Positions 1-10,620 of a DNA stretch of 64,000 nt are shown in pieces. The first letter of the stretch is position 1. Each line of letters opens with the position of its first letter. Under the pieces are notes generated by a model, which was not told the origin of the DNA, did not search any database, and worked only from the letters and a program-made list of their open reading frames with translations. This DNA comes from Liopterus haemorrhoidalis (lineage: Eukaryota > Arthropoda > Insecta > Coleoptera > Dytiscidae): the NCBI GenBank assembly GCA_963971575.1, contig OZ020616.1, positions 18,735,535 to 18,799,534 of the forward strand. The letters are read 5' to 3'. The position numbers and the translations under genes are program-made.

Positions 1-35
1 AAATAAAAATCCTTCCTTAATTGTTTTTCAATATA

Positions 36-536
36 CAGTTGAGCCTTGAACAATGCGGTGGTTAGGGGCGCACGGTTTAAAATCCTTGTCTATTTTTTGA
101 CTCCCTTAGAATTTAACAGCGAATAACTTATGGTTGATCGAAAGCCTTACCGATAATATAAACAGTCGATTGACACATATTTTGTATGTTGTATGTATTG
201 TATACTGTATTCTTACAATAAGTGTAAGCAAGTGAGAAAAGAAAGTGTTATTAATAAAATCACAAGGAAGAGAAAATACGATTACTGTACTTATGGACAC
301 CGTAAGTTTACGTTATCTGTTTACAAGATGAATTGTTTGTCAATACCTGAACCAATATTGTCGTAAATGATACAAAATACTGTAGATATATTCAAACGAA
401 AATATATATTTGAATGCTATGCGGTTCGTCTGAGTTTTTTTGTTACAATTGTCGCAAATCTCAAAAAAAAATCATTTTATTGAAACAAATCAGCGTATAA
501 ATGTAGTTGTTACTTGGGTTGTTCAAGGGTCAACTG
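36..536. mobile_element. Tigger/pogo-like non-autonomous DNA transposon
   Basis: The ends are inverted repeats, CAGTTGAGCCTTGAACAA on the left and TTGTTCAAGGGTCAACTG on the right, with one mismatch. The left flank has the TA expected of pogo/Tc1 elements; the right flank reads GA, so the duplication looks mutated. No transposase frame exists in the 501 bp. The interior around 132-290 contains AAGCCTTACCGATAATATAA. From memory, this interior resembles the non-coding part of a mammalian Tigger family (Tigger2-type). A fragment of the same interior recurs near 56,730. The class is well supported; the family match is memory and needs a Dfam search. Confidence 0.75.
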
Positions 537-700
537 GATATGCTAGATACCTCATATACTTGACACTGAGGTCAACACCTTCACAACCCAAACAATAATA
601 ATGTGTAAGAGCCACCCACAAAATTATATTCCCCCTGTAAAATTTTGTGAGTGCAGTATCCTGTGCAGTGACCTGACAGAATAATTAACAAATATTGGTA

Positions 701-823
701 TACTAGCGTCGGCGCATCATAGCAGTTACGTCACAATACGAAACAAACGAATGTATTGTTTGGAACAATGCAATTATTTGTTACGTCGGGTGACGTAACT
801 GCACTGATTCGCCGACGCTAGTA
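701..823. mobile_element. 123-bp MITE with ~35-bp TIRs, TA target site
   Basis: The inverted ends start TACTAGCGTCGGCG and continue inward to GCAGTTACGTCAC with only a few mismatches. TA dinucleotides flank both sides. The arms meet over a short AT-rich middle, so a single strand could fold into a hairpin. It is a Tc1/mariner-type MITE by target site. No coding capacity. Confidence 0.85.
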
Positions 824-1248
824 TATACAACAGAGTTATTTAGCATTTATCTTTGTTGAAAATTTCGTTCTGCCGTGAGTCTTATATAAAACTTCGATCG
901 AATCGAATTCAGAAACAACGTCTAAGGCTGGGTGCACAGATTAGCCAGAACCAGTACCGGATTTACGTATAGCTCGAGTAGGCCCAAACCTAGAGCCCTG
1001 CAATTTTAGGCCCGAAGAAACATGGTTTTACCTATTTTTTTGGTTTGTTCATCATTCTTCGAATCAACATCATTTTATGGTCCCAAAGGAGCCTGACTTA
1101 CCTTTTTTTCTCATCATTTCGATTTAGTGGCCCATTTTATCCCTTAAGCTTAGGGCCCATAAAAACCTTAATCCAGCACTATTCAAAACATTTTAATACA
1201 AAAACGTTCTTGCTTTAGCCTTTTTATAATGAATTAGGTGTGGATATA
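824..1248. other. Unassigned AT-rich stretch
   Basis: I recognise no gene, RNA or element boundary here. Confidence 0.4.
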
Positions 1249-1580
1249 CAGGGTGTTTGTTTGAAACGGGGCACCCTGAAAATCTCCTTTATTTGTAAAG
1301 ATACAAAAAATCTTCAGAACAAAAGTTAAACTAGACAAAAAGGCCCATCTAAAGGTAACTATAAGGATTCTGCACTTTCAACTTTTGATCTAGCATAGGA
1401 AATCGATAATTTTATATTTTTTTCCTAAAAGTACGTTAAATTAGCTTTACAATGACACCAAAAAGTCATATTTTTATGTTAACCATTTCAAAACGGCGAC
1501 AATTTATTTACAAAATAATAATCAACATAAGTTTTACAAAGTTGAACGTAGCAAGCTTTGAAAACAATAGAAAAAGAAAA
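1249..1580 (+). mobile_element. One end of a CAGGGTGTTTG-type DNA transposon
   Basis: The stretch begins CAGGGTGTTTGTTTGAAACG after TA and matches, over roughly 300 bp with many substitutions, the long terminal repeat arm of the element at 28,787-30,364. Shared blocks include the Ctttattt...agatacaaaaa segment and the later GCAAGCTTTGAAAA. The opposite end is not visible, so this copy is truncated or its distal arm has decayed. Confidence 0.65.
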
Positions 1581-1769
1581 TGTTCTGTATTTAACTCAAC
1601 ATGTTTTCTTTATGTACCATTTTACATATCTTTTGTGATGAAAAACATTCAGTGTACACTACTTTTTGAACGAATTTATTTCGCCACTCGTAATTTGCAA
1701 TGTTCTTATCTATACATACAATTTTGCTACGTTTTTATATTTCTAATAAAACATTTGTAATTGTAAAAA

Positions 1770-2190
1770 AGTTGTAAAAATTTTATGGTTCGATAACTTA
1801 ATATTAGATTTCAGGCAACATATTTTTGGATTTCAAATAAGTTTTATATTTAGATAGTTTTGTGTCAGAATGTTCAAATAATAATCAACATTTTTTCTTA
1901 CATGATAGTCCAGAAGTTTCTTTCCAATCGACGATTTATGATAGCGGCAAAGATAGACCACTTAGTACACTAACTATATTTTAATAATAGAACACAATAG
2001 CTACAAATTTATTTGTAGAATTAAACATTATCTACAATTTTCCGCGTCGTACACAAATATGCGTCGAATCGAATACAAGATGGTTACATGATAATTATAT
2101 AATTTTAATTACAATTCTTTATCATTTTTTTTACGATTTTAGAAATCCTACTTTATTGTTACTAATTTTGTATCAGATTGTTAAGACTGT
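1770..2190 (+). repeat. Dispersed repeat family X, copy 1
   Basis: This stretch shares an ordered set of short blocks with 41,868-42,440 on the same strand and with 32,330-32,800 in the opposite sense, including TTTTCCGCGTCGTAC and AAATATGCGTCGA. Near 2,146-2,180 is an inverted version of the AAAATTAGTAACAATC block that opens the copy at 41.9 kb, which suggests inverted termini. No protein is encoded. Boundaries are approximate. Confidence 0.5.
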
Positions 2191-2361
2191 ATTACATTAT
2201 ACTTATCACTGCACTTTCAAACTTCTAAAATTTTTTTCTGTAGTATTAGCAGCAGAAGAGACATTTAGCAATTTCTGTCTTTTTTTTGTTCACACTGCCA
2301 ACTGCCAATTTAACAATTTAATATTGTTGTAAAGTTTGGTTATAATAACCAATTATTTATA

Positions 2362-2978
2362 GACCGGGAGCTCTTGACAGTTTTTGGTCTCCGATTTCAT
2401 ACAGCATGCCGTTTGGAGGAGAGAATATTTACCCTGTGACAACAAAAAAGGGATGGTACTAAACCCCTGCACGCTTTCCGGTCATATGCAAAATTGCATT
2501 TCCACTTAAACACAAAATTTTTGTGCTTTTCTCTGATTGAATATTGCTTGCCCTTTTGTCAAAACTAAGTTATAACAAATTTAAAGTCTTTTAAATATAT
2601 GCATGCGATTCGGAGGGTCCCAAAGGGCTCAAACGGTCATGTGATCTTGTAATAAAAAAATATGATTTTCCGCGTTTTCATACAGCATGCCTATAATTAA
2701 AAGACTTTAAATTTGTTATAACTTTCTTTTGACAAAAGGGCAAGCAATATTAAATCAGAGAAAAACACAAATTTTGTGCAAGTGGAAATGCAATTTTCCC
2801 TATGACCGGAAAGCGTGCAGGGGTTTAGTACCATCCCTTTTTTGTTGTCACAGGGTAAATATTCTCTCCTCCAAAAGGCATGCTGTATGAAATCGGAGAC
2901 CAAAAATGCATATATATATATATATATATATATAAACAAGTTTATATATATATGCAAAAATGTCATGAGCTCCCGGTC
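2362..2978. mobile_element. Palindromic (foldback-type) MITE, TA target site
   Basis: Two arms of about 225 and 285 bp are inverted copies starting GACCGGGAGCTC and ending GAGCTCCCGGTC, with TA on both sides. A central spacer (about 2,586-2,694) separates them. The second arm carries a (TA)n expansion at about 2,910-2,935. A related one-armed copy lies at 15,032-15,359 with its spacer in the opposite sense. No transposase. The terminal structure and TA site fit a Tc1/mariner-mobilised element. Confidence 0.85.
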
Positions 2979-5019
2979 TATTATAAATATCGCTGAATCC
3001 TGCTAGTTTAAATTAAATTTTATGCCAGTATAGTTTTTATTTGCACGATTATTAAAAATGTCAAAACAATAAATAAATAAAACAGTACAGCATAAAATTA
3101 AAGGTAAAGTTGGTACGCTTGAAATAGTAACAATACACCAAAGTTAGACTGGAGATAGTTAGACTGGAAAAGTTGTATTGGGTGTCGGATATCATTAAAA
3201 GTTTGAAGGAAGTTTTGTGTTTCACATTATACTTTTTACATCAATACTATGCAAAAAATCCGTAGTGCTTAGGAGAAAAATATAATGCAGAACGCACTTT
3301 AATTCTGAATGAGAAACTTGTAATTTTTGGTGTTTACCCTGCTCTTCAGAGGATGAAAATCCATTCTGACAACCACAGTAGTGCAGGTTCGGGTACAGGG
3401 ACGTACGGCTATGTGGCACAAATAGCATTAACATTTTGTTTTTTTTCGCTTTCATGTCCTAGTACTATACCAGCGCATTTTTTGACTTAAAATCACAAAT
3501 CTATTATAAATTATAAAGCAACAAAGTGTGAAACACTAAATACATACATTTTCAGATTTTTATCTCTGTAGTTTGTCATAGTTGTTTTACGAAAAGAGCA
3601 TTTTTAACTAGTTGTAATTAACAAAATAATTAGCAAATTCAAGATGTGCTTCCAATAAGTTGCATTTTAGTTCTTCCTTAAGAACAATTTGTGTTAACAC
3701 AAATTGTTTTACAAAATTGAAACATGTAAAATTGTGGGCTCGAGAGAGAGATGCATAAAATAGCCTATTTGACGTAACTTTGTACTGGGTAGCTCATCCT
3801 CTTAAGGGTTCAGCGGAACTCAAGCGCCCCGCAAGTCATTGAACTCCCCTGAGTTACAAGATTCTTGAAAAGGTACTTAAAAGAGCAAAGTGGACTTCTA
3901 TGCGTAAAGCCAAATGTTTCGGCTATAATAAAGGAGAGAAAGAGAGAAAGAAAGAGAGAGAGAGTGTGTAATTTTTAAGCTTAACTTTCGCTTTACGAAG
4001 TCTGTAGTTCGCGGAACACCATTTGGGAGACAGCGGTTACAGTAATAAATAAAAATGTAATTTTTATCCAATAAATACTTTCTTAAATTGCATATAATGC
4101 ACTGGAGAACGATTATTGAAGCAATAAAGTGAACACGGGTGATTATCTAGTGAAGTGACTATTAACTGGTGAGATGAAAGTCGATCAGACACTGTACTTT
4201 CCTTGCAATGCAGCAAAAACTTGCAACTTGCGGTCTCCAGATAACTTTGCGCACATTTCACTTTGCAATCGAGATGATATGACAAATCATCTTTGACTTC
4301 GAGATTAATTTAAAAAAAATAAACAATTAAATCTCTAGAAAGTACCTTTTGAGATTTATGAAAGTTAAATTTATTTACTTGGTTTATTCATTCCTTCGCC
4401 CAGTACTGGGCTGGCCACATTTGGCCTTATAAGGGCCCCTGGCTGTATACGTGGTGGAAAGAGGAAGAAGTAAGAAAAAAATAAAGCGAAAAAATAGTCT
4501 AATAGGGCAGTAGTACTCAACCTTTTTCATGCGCCGCGAGCATACTGACCGCTCGGCTGCAACCATCATATTGCCGCTCTTAAAAAATAGGCGCGAGTTT
4601 AAAAGTCGCAAAAAAAAAACACTTTGCATCCCCGGGTTGCGGTGGCCCTGGGTGTACCCCTTGGCGTGTTAATTATTACTTAAGAACCCCTTAAAAGTAT
4701 AACAGGAGAGGCGAATATAAAATTCAAAAACTAATTTAAAAATTAGTACAATTATAATCTTTATTGTGCATGCGGAGGCAGTTAATACATTTACATTTTT
4801 TTTTATTGTATCAATAATTAAATACAAAAGTTTACAAAACTTACAAATCTTATACATCTAGCTTATATAGTATATGTACATTATAAATAATTTTATTGTA
4901 CAATAAATAAAGAAGAAAAATACCCCCAAGGATAAAGGGAGATATTTTTCTTACCACCGAACTGTAGGAATAGTTGTGTGTGGTTACAAAAAAATTTAAT
5001 TGAGTTTATTTAATATTAA
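2979..5019. other. Unassigned stretch with simple repeats and a decayed hAT end
   Basis: No gene is recognisable in these 2 kb. They contain a perfect palindrome (3,683-3,708), a GA-rich microsatellite (about 3,931-3,965) and, at about 4,507-4,550, the sequence AGTACTCAACCTTTTTCATG, which resembles hAT left ends of the CAGTGGTTCTCAACC kind. I could not find a matching right end, so no element is called. Confidence 0.4.
3683..3708. repeat. Perfect 26-bp palindrome
   Basis: AACAATTTGTGTT is followed directly by its exact reverse complement. It is symmetric about the central TTAA and the flanking bases do not extend it. Confidence 0.9.
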
Positions 5020-5380
5020 TGTGTACGAATGCAACATGTAATTCAAAATTTTACTAATTTATAGAAAGAAATAATAATAACATCATTAACAAATCTTGCT
5101 CAAAATTACAATGACAGATAGTAAATATGATCAATTTAGGTTTAGTTAGTTAATATCTAAGACAACAGAATTATAAAAACGATAATACATAGAAAACATT
5201 TTACGAAGCCATGTAGTTTGTTTAAAAACACACAGATGTTGGACTATTCGTAACTTTAATTTCTAACTGCTGTGAACGGTACGTAGAACGTTAAAATAAT
5301 ACCTAAAAACATAACTTGCAACGTGACAATGAACAGACTACAACGTGTTAATTTAAATAGTTCTGAATGCGGCTTAACAA
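5020..5380 (+). repeat. Family Y repeat, copy 1 (right part)
   Basis: The stretch is co-linear with 11,090-11,372, sharing AGTAAATATGATCAATTTAG, ATTTTACGAAG, GTAGTTTGTTTAAA and the terminal AATTTAAA..GTTCTGAATGCGGCTTA. The second copy ends in a TIR, so this is the right half of the same element; its left end was not found. Confidence 0.6.
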
Positions 5381-5435
5381 AGTCGCTCTCGATTCCTATC
5401 CATCATACTCACCTGAGTTAGCTCTGTGTACCGTT

Positions 5436-5625
5436 TTTGTTCTGAAACTGAAGAATTCGTTAAAAGGTCGCCGTTTTCATACGATTGAAGAGATGAAAAT
5501 CGGAAACTGATCTAAAAACGATTCCAAAACGTACTTACAAAATGTGTCAAGCAGTGGAAACGGTTCTGGCAGTCAGGTGTAGCCGCAGACGGGCATTTCT
5601 AAGGTGTTAATTTAAATGTAAAATA
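5436..5625 (+). pseudogene. Mariner transposase C-terminal remnant
   Basis: Read with frame shifts, the strand gives LKGRRFHTIEEMK and, after a gap, KMCVKQWKRFWQ and GVAADGHF. This is the usual order of the last ~60 residues of mariner transposases (after the catalytic domain: KGRRF.T.EE, then CF..W..R...CI...G.YFEG). The catalytic D,D34D region is absent. No TIR pair was found. It is an old, dead fragment. Confidence 0.6.
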
Positions 5626-5639
5626 GTTTGTTATTAATA

Positions 5640-6118
5640 AAGATTTTTGACGCTAGTCCGCGAATCGAACCTCGTACTTCGACACCTCCATTTTATTTTC
5701 CCTTTAAGAACCATCTTAGTTGTTAAATCACACATTTAATATTTCCAATCATAAAATGACAACTATTAATGTGTAATGAAGACAACATTAATTTCTCTGA
5801 CATTTTAGTTTTTCTGAAAAAAACTTGCTGCAACTCAGTGTATATAAGATATCAAGTACGTTTTCACTAATGGAATAACAAATATCGAGTTACGTTTTGT
5901 TTTTTTGCAATTTATGTACATGATTTTACAGAAAGTTTCCTGACAATCTATGTTGTTATTTGCAAGTAGAAAACGCGAAACTAGGTCTCCTCTAGTTGCA
6001 CTTTGATGAATTGAAGGAAGTTTTGAGTTTTTTACAGTACAATTGACTTAATGAATAGCTGTTGTCATAGTTTTTCAAGATAATATGATATCTCTCTCTC
6101 TCTCTCTCTCTCTCTCAC

Positions 6119-6162
<44 letters not shown>

Positions 6163-6513
6163 TAACTGACATCGGTAACGGTTCGAATCTCGACTAGGGC
6201 ATGAATGTTAGTACTAATTATCATTCCAAAAACGCTTGGTGGTGCATACGGGCAGAGAAGAACAGATCTCTGTTTCTATAATCTATTTTGAAACTATGGG
6301 AATAGATATAAATTTTTTCGCGCAAATATCTATACCTGTGATTGACTTGCAAGGAGCCTACTTTACACAGCCCAGAAATAACAACATAACTCCACTATTA
6401 CTGAGGTATCAGCTGATTGTGTGTGCTTTTCTCGAATAATAGTTGTAAAGCTATTGTAAGTTGTATAATAATTATTACAGAATAAACTATAATTTTTTAT
6501 AGTGAATAAATAT
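5640..6513. other. Unassigned stretch with a CT microsatellite
   Basis: No gene is visible apart from the (CT)n run annotated separately. Two Pol III B-box-like strings occur: the reverse complement of AATCGAACC near 5,660, and GGTTCGAATCTC near 6,181. Neither has a convincing A box at the right distance. Confidence 0.4.
6091..6159. repeat. (CT)n microsatellite
   Basis: Nearly uninterrupted CT dinucleotides over about 70 bp, with a single CACTCA interruption. Confidence 0.95.
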
Positions 6514-7020
6514 CAGGGCTTCGAACCGTTATTTTTATCGTTTTGGTTTTCGTTCCGGTTCAATTAAAAAAAAAATATATCGGTTCGGTTCCGGTTTTCG
6601 TTCCGGTAAAAATAACGGTTTTTTTCGGTTTTCGGTTCAGTTCCGAGTGATAAATTTGTAAATGCTTATACTAATAATAGAAATTTATTTTCTACTATAA
6701 TTTAGTAGAACATTTTATTCCTTATTTTGTAATAATCATACCAAGGCCGCTGCCAAGGGGGGGATTCTTGGCGTTCACCCCCCCTCCTCCTCCTTCCGAA
6801 ATAATAGAAGAGCATTTTTTTACTTATCAGTTAAAAAAATTACGATTTTTTTTCTGCTCATCAGTTTAAAAAATAATCTTAAATAAAATGTATTTTATAT
6901 TCACTCACATGAACATTATCTGAACCGAAATAAACCGATATTTTTTTTTCGGTTCAGTTCCGGTTTTCGTTCCGACAAAAATAACGGTTTTTTTCGGTTC
7001 AGTTCCGGTTCGAAGCCCTG
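6514..7020. mobile_element. hAT MITE with perfect 8-bp TSD
   Basis: The element starts CAGGGCTTCGAACCG and ends with its complement CGGTTCGAAGCCCTG. ATAAATAT is duplicated exactly at 6,506-6,513 and 7,021-7,028, the 8-bp TSD of hAT elements. The terminal ~130 bp of each side are built from iterated CGGTTC/CGTTCCGG units around TAAAAATAACGG. No transposase is encoded. Confidence 0.95.
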
Positions 7021-7151
7021 ATAAATATAGTTATTGCATTGAAAATTGCTATTTGCTTCTCAAAATTTCATTGAAAATCTTCTTATTGTCAGTGAAATTC
7101 CATAACAGTTTCAGTTCTTTCAGTTTGATATGTAATAAATTATATGCTATT

Positions 7152-7277
7152 CCAAACGTTTAAGCGGAACTTAATAGAAATTTAAGTTGGAACGAGCTCA
7201 GTTTTTAACTGTTGAAGTGGGCTTTACCTAAACAAAATAAGATTTCAAAATCTAATTTCGCTTAAACTAAAGAAACC
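7152..7277. mobile_element. Short MITE with GTTTAAGCGGAA-type TIRs
   Basis: The left end ATTCCAAACGTTTAAGCGGA and right end TTTCGCTTAAACTAAAG are inverted relatives. The same termini bound the insertion at 24,631-24,789, which confirms a mobile family. Exact ends are uncertain by a few bases. Confidence 0.6.
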
Positions 7278-7979
7278 GACTATAGATTTTAATTATAAAA
7301 AATTGTGTAGCTTCGCTGAAATAAAATATCCTTTCCCAATACTATTATTGACGTTTATTATGCCGATATACAATTTTTTCGAAAACAGAAATATATTGAC
7401 TTTTTTGCTGATATGTTGTAGTGGAAATTTGTTTTTTGAATTTAATTTCTATAGATATAAAATAGACTCTAGACCTCTATCATCAACATCAACCATGGTT
7501 TGACAACTTTTCATGGATCTTGGTTTTCTCACATAACTTCTTCCATTAAATTGTATCCTGAGCTAGTATCTTCCACTCATCTCTTCCAAAATGTGCCTAA
7601 AAATATTGTCCCTCACTTTATTATTCAAAGCGATTGGTCTATCCAGAATTTTTGATAAGATTATTTTGAAAGATATTGAATATTTAGAATTTTGTAATTT
7701 ATTTTTCAATATTCTTCTTCAAATTTCTGTTTGCTCCATTCGCTTCAAAATATCTATCTTCTAGTATACTCTAAGGCCAGGCTTCCACTGGCGATTTTCA
7801 GACGCGCGATTGTTTGCGTAAAATAAAACATACGGTTTTCAGTAAGAGTGACCCAGATACGAGTAAATAATCGCAGGTGTTAAAAAACCGCAACCAGCTC
7901 TATTTTTCAAACGACGTGATTATCGCGAATTGGATTGTCACATGGACAGGAATCAACCTGTACACACTAGGGCTATTTA
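7278..7979. other. Unassigned AT-rich stretch
   Basis: No recognisable gene. The string AGGCTTCCACTGGCGATTTT near 7,784 resembles a transposon terminus, but I found no convincing partner. Confidence 0.35.
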
Positions 7980-8728
7980 AGGTGCGTTTGGCATAACTGT
8001 ACAGTGTTAACTCTGTGTTGTGCAAGTTTTTTGTCACGTGACCACTGTGCATACTGTGCAAGAAAGTCAAAGACGAATGCTTTGCTCAGATTGTGCAGTT
8101 ATTCAAATTATTATTCTAACCTATTTTTTTATTGTAAACAAATGAATTATATGTGTGTGATTACATGAAGTCTGTCTCCTGATAATTGTTTTGCACGATA
8201 ATATATAAATGGCACATGAAGGTTTTGCGATGCTTTTAAGTAATATAAAAGAAATTTTATTTGATGAGGAAGATAATTCAGAATAATTTTCCAAATCAGA
8301 AAATATTTTGGAAATAGTGTTTGTATATACAGAGAGTACTGTTCCATCAAATCAATTTAAAGCACTTTTCCGCTTGTATCCAGAAAATTTTAAGTTCTTT
8401 TGATTGTATATACATGTTCCATCATGAGGTTCATGTCTATACTATTTATTTATTTTGCATATGCTGCAGGCATAAACAATAATATCTTGATTGTTTTCAC
8501 TCATATTGTTTTGTAGAAACAATAACTTTGTATTTTTACCGCGAAAAACACTATTGCACAGGCTGCCGTACGATCTGAACTTGAAACGATTGTGCAACAC
8601 AAACTGTGCTGCACAGTATATGCCGAACGATCTTCGTGTAGCACAAAGCACACAGAAACTTTATGACGAACGCTTCTTGTGCAAATTATTTAGAATGTGT
8701 ACATTATTAACTTATGCCGAACGTACCT
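7980..8728. mobile_element. Harbinger-like non-autonomous element, TTA target site
   Basis: The termini AGGTGCGTTTGGCATAA and TTATGCCGAACGTACCT are inverted repeats with two mismatches, and both are flanked by TTA, the 3-bp site of PIF/Harbinger elements. The interior at about 8,220-8,400 reads, with one stop, as peptides including FKALFRLYPENFKFF. This resembles the N-terminal part of Harbinger transposases, but the evidence is thin. The outer 150 bp on each side are rich in TGTGCA words. Confidence 0.75.
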
Positions 8729-8898
8729 TTAGTTGCATCCCAATCCAGAGAACTACGATCCCAATTCTTCTTTAATCAAATTTTTGTTTAAGTGGTAAAA
8801 GGCGGATTGAGAATCACTTGGTGATGGAATGAATAGAAGAATACAATGATAGAAACTTTAAAAAAATGTAAGGTGAAATTTATTCTAATATTCTAAAT

Positions 8899-9136
8899 TA
8901 GGGATCCGCAACGATTGGACGAATATGGCCCGCCGAACGATTTAATTCTGACCGCCAATAAGAAAATATAATGTTTACTTTTCATATCCAAAGTAGTCAA
9001 CACATTATTTGCCCTGCTGCTTTCGGCTTCTTACGCGCTTGACGTATTTATGCCGACGTAAATACCTGTAAACTGGCGTAAACAAGAACTTAAGATCGTA
9101 AAAAATAGAAATTACAAAAGGAATTATACTCTATTA

Positions 9137-9173
<37 letters not shown>

Positions 9174-9433
9174 TGTTTCTAACTGGTGTAAACTATTCAC
9201 ACACCTCCTCAGACTGATGATGACCACATTTTCGTGGCCGAAACGTCTCCATTTTATTAATTCATAATATATATTTTATAATTTGACGATCAACAGAGAA
9301 GTTTTATTTATACATACACACGTCAAGATCCAATTAATATATATATATAAAATGAATGCAGCTCCCTGCGTAAAACAGGTAAAATTTTGTTATTGAATGT
9401 GGCCCGCGATTTATAAAAGTTTGCCGACCCCTG
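8899..9433. mobile_element. hAT MITE with near-perfect 8-bp TSD
   Basis: The right end ...TTTGCCGACCCCTG and left end TAGGGATCCGCAAC are diverged inverted repeats. Further inward both carry the TGGCCCGC block typical of this hAT type. TTCTAAAT (8,891-8,898) and TTCTATAT (9,434-9,441) are the duplicated site with one change. The interior contains a (TA)n run (about 9,140-9,171) and a hammerhead-like motif. Confidence 0.85.
9214..9244 (+). ncRNA. Hammerhead-ribozyme-like core
   Basis: CTGATGA is followed by a short stem-loop (CCAC..GTGG) and then GAAAC, the conserved core order C3-U-G-A-N-G-A / stem II / G-A-A-A of hammerhead ribozymes. I could not draw convincing stems I and III around a cleavage site, so this may be a decayed ribozyme such as those known in Penelope-like elements, or chance. 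It lies inside a hAT MITE. Confidence 0.3.
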
Positions 9434-9687
9434 TTCTATATAGTTGGAGTACATTATCCGGAAAAGATATGTGGGTTTCTCCATATTGTGTTCTTGTATG
9501 TAATTATTTATCCATTTATTGAATAAAATCCAATAAAGCTGCGAATGTTCATTTTATACTGTGATTTTTCAATCGCAGCTACTTAAAATCGCAAATCGAC
9601 GCCTACTCTAAGTCAGGTTGTTTTAGCGTCACTCAAAAAACCCCTCCATCTTGTTTTATTAAGTTTTTTCTGGTGTGTTGTGTGAAG

Positions 9688-9850
9688 CAGAGTTTCTCAA
9701 AGAAAGGCCCGCAACCCATCAGTGGGTCGCCTGATTTTTATGATGTGCCAAGTCACTTATATGTAAAAAATGGGATATTTTAAATAGTGCTCAGCTCCAT
9801 TATGTGCGTTATGAAAAAAGTCTGCGGTCAGAAAAGTTTGAGAAACTATA
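9688..9850. mobile_element. Small hAT-like MITE (tentative)
   Basis: CAGAGTTTCTCAAA at the left is mirrored by TTTGAGAAACT at the right, and GGCCCGCAACCC / TGCGGTCAG lie inside each. No clear 8-bp duplication is visible, so the call rests on the termini alone. Confidence 0.45.
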
Positions 9851-10620
9851 AAGGGTTGGATTCATATCATCTAAAAAGAGGCACCAGTGTTGCTCCACAA
9901 CAGGATAATATCTCTCCCGTTCACCAATTTTTCGGGGATTGGTCCTCCCGCCAGGCTGATTGTCAGTGAGTGAATTTATTGCTCCCGGTCACATTCGTTT
10001 AGTAGTGTTATTTCGCTCACCCGTTTATCAAATGAGATGGTGGCCGCACATTTTATATCTTGCCCAGGACTCAATTTACACCACTGGGGCCATCAAAAAT
10101 GTACTACTTAGGGCAGCAAGAGATCTTAATCCGTCACCGGTTGTATATCAGTTCTACATAGCTAGAATTGTATTGGTATACTCTGTTGACCAATGATAGA
10201 ACTTAAGCTAAACACTCAACATCACCTAAAAACCTATTCTCAATTACACTAAAAGGAGACTTTAACGTTCAGTCAAGCGATGAACCTGTACAAGTGTTTA
10301 CTATCCATTAGCACGTAAAGTAATACCTATTTAGACCAACGGAAGTGTTAGATAGATTAACTGAGACATCGGCTAGCCTACATACTTGTAAAGGATGAAC
10401 CAGAAGTTATGTTGGGGTTAAAAAATTCAATGTAACTTTCAAAATTCAATCAGCAGTATGAATAAAAATATTAGTGGAACATTACAAAGCGTTTCATTTA
10501 AGAACCTATTACCGTTAAAGCAGTCAATAACTTTTTTAAATTAGCTTTTGAATTAATATCTTGATGGTCACATCCAAGATATACATACAGTGTGTGTAAT
10601 CTTGTTTGAAAAATGTTAAG
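9851..10620. other. Unassigned stretch
   Basis: No gene or element termini recognised in about 770 bp. The small open frames at the left end match nothing I know. Confidence 0.4.

Noticed and set aside
106..300. 64-codon minus-strand frame
   Set aside because: It lies in the non-coding interior of the Tigger-like element and matches no transposase segment.
2815..3006. Small frames across the 2.4-3.0 kb region on both strands
   Set aside because: They are chance frames within the arms and (TA)n run of a palindromic MITE.
5640..5700. tRNA-like sequence on the minus strand (GGTTCGATTCG)
   Set aside because: No A box at proper spacing and no acceptor-stem pairing visible.
6165..6210. tRNA gene or SINE suggested by GGTTCGAATCTC
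   Set aside because: Only a B-box-like string; upstream is a CT microsatellite with no A box or cloverleaf.
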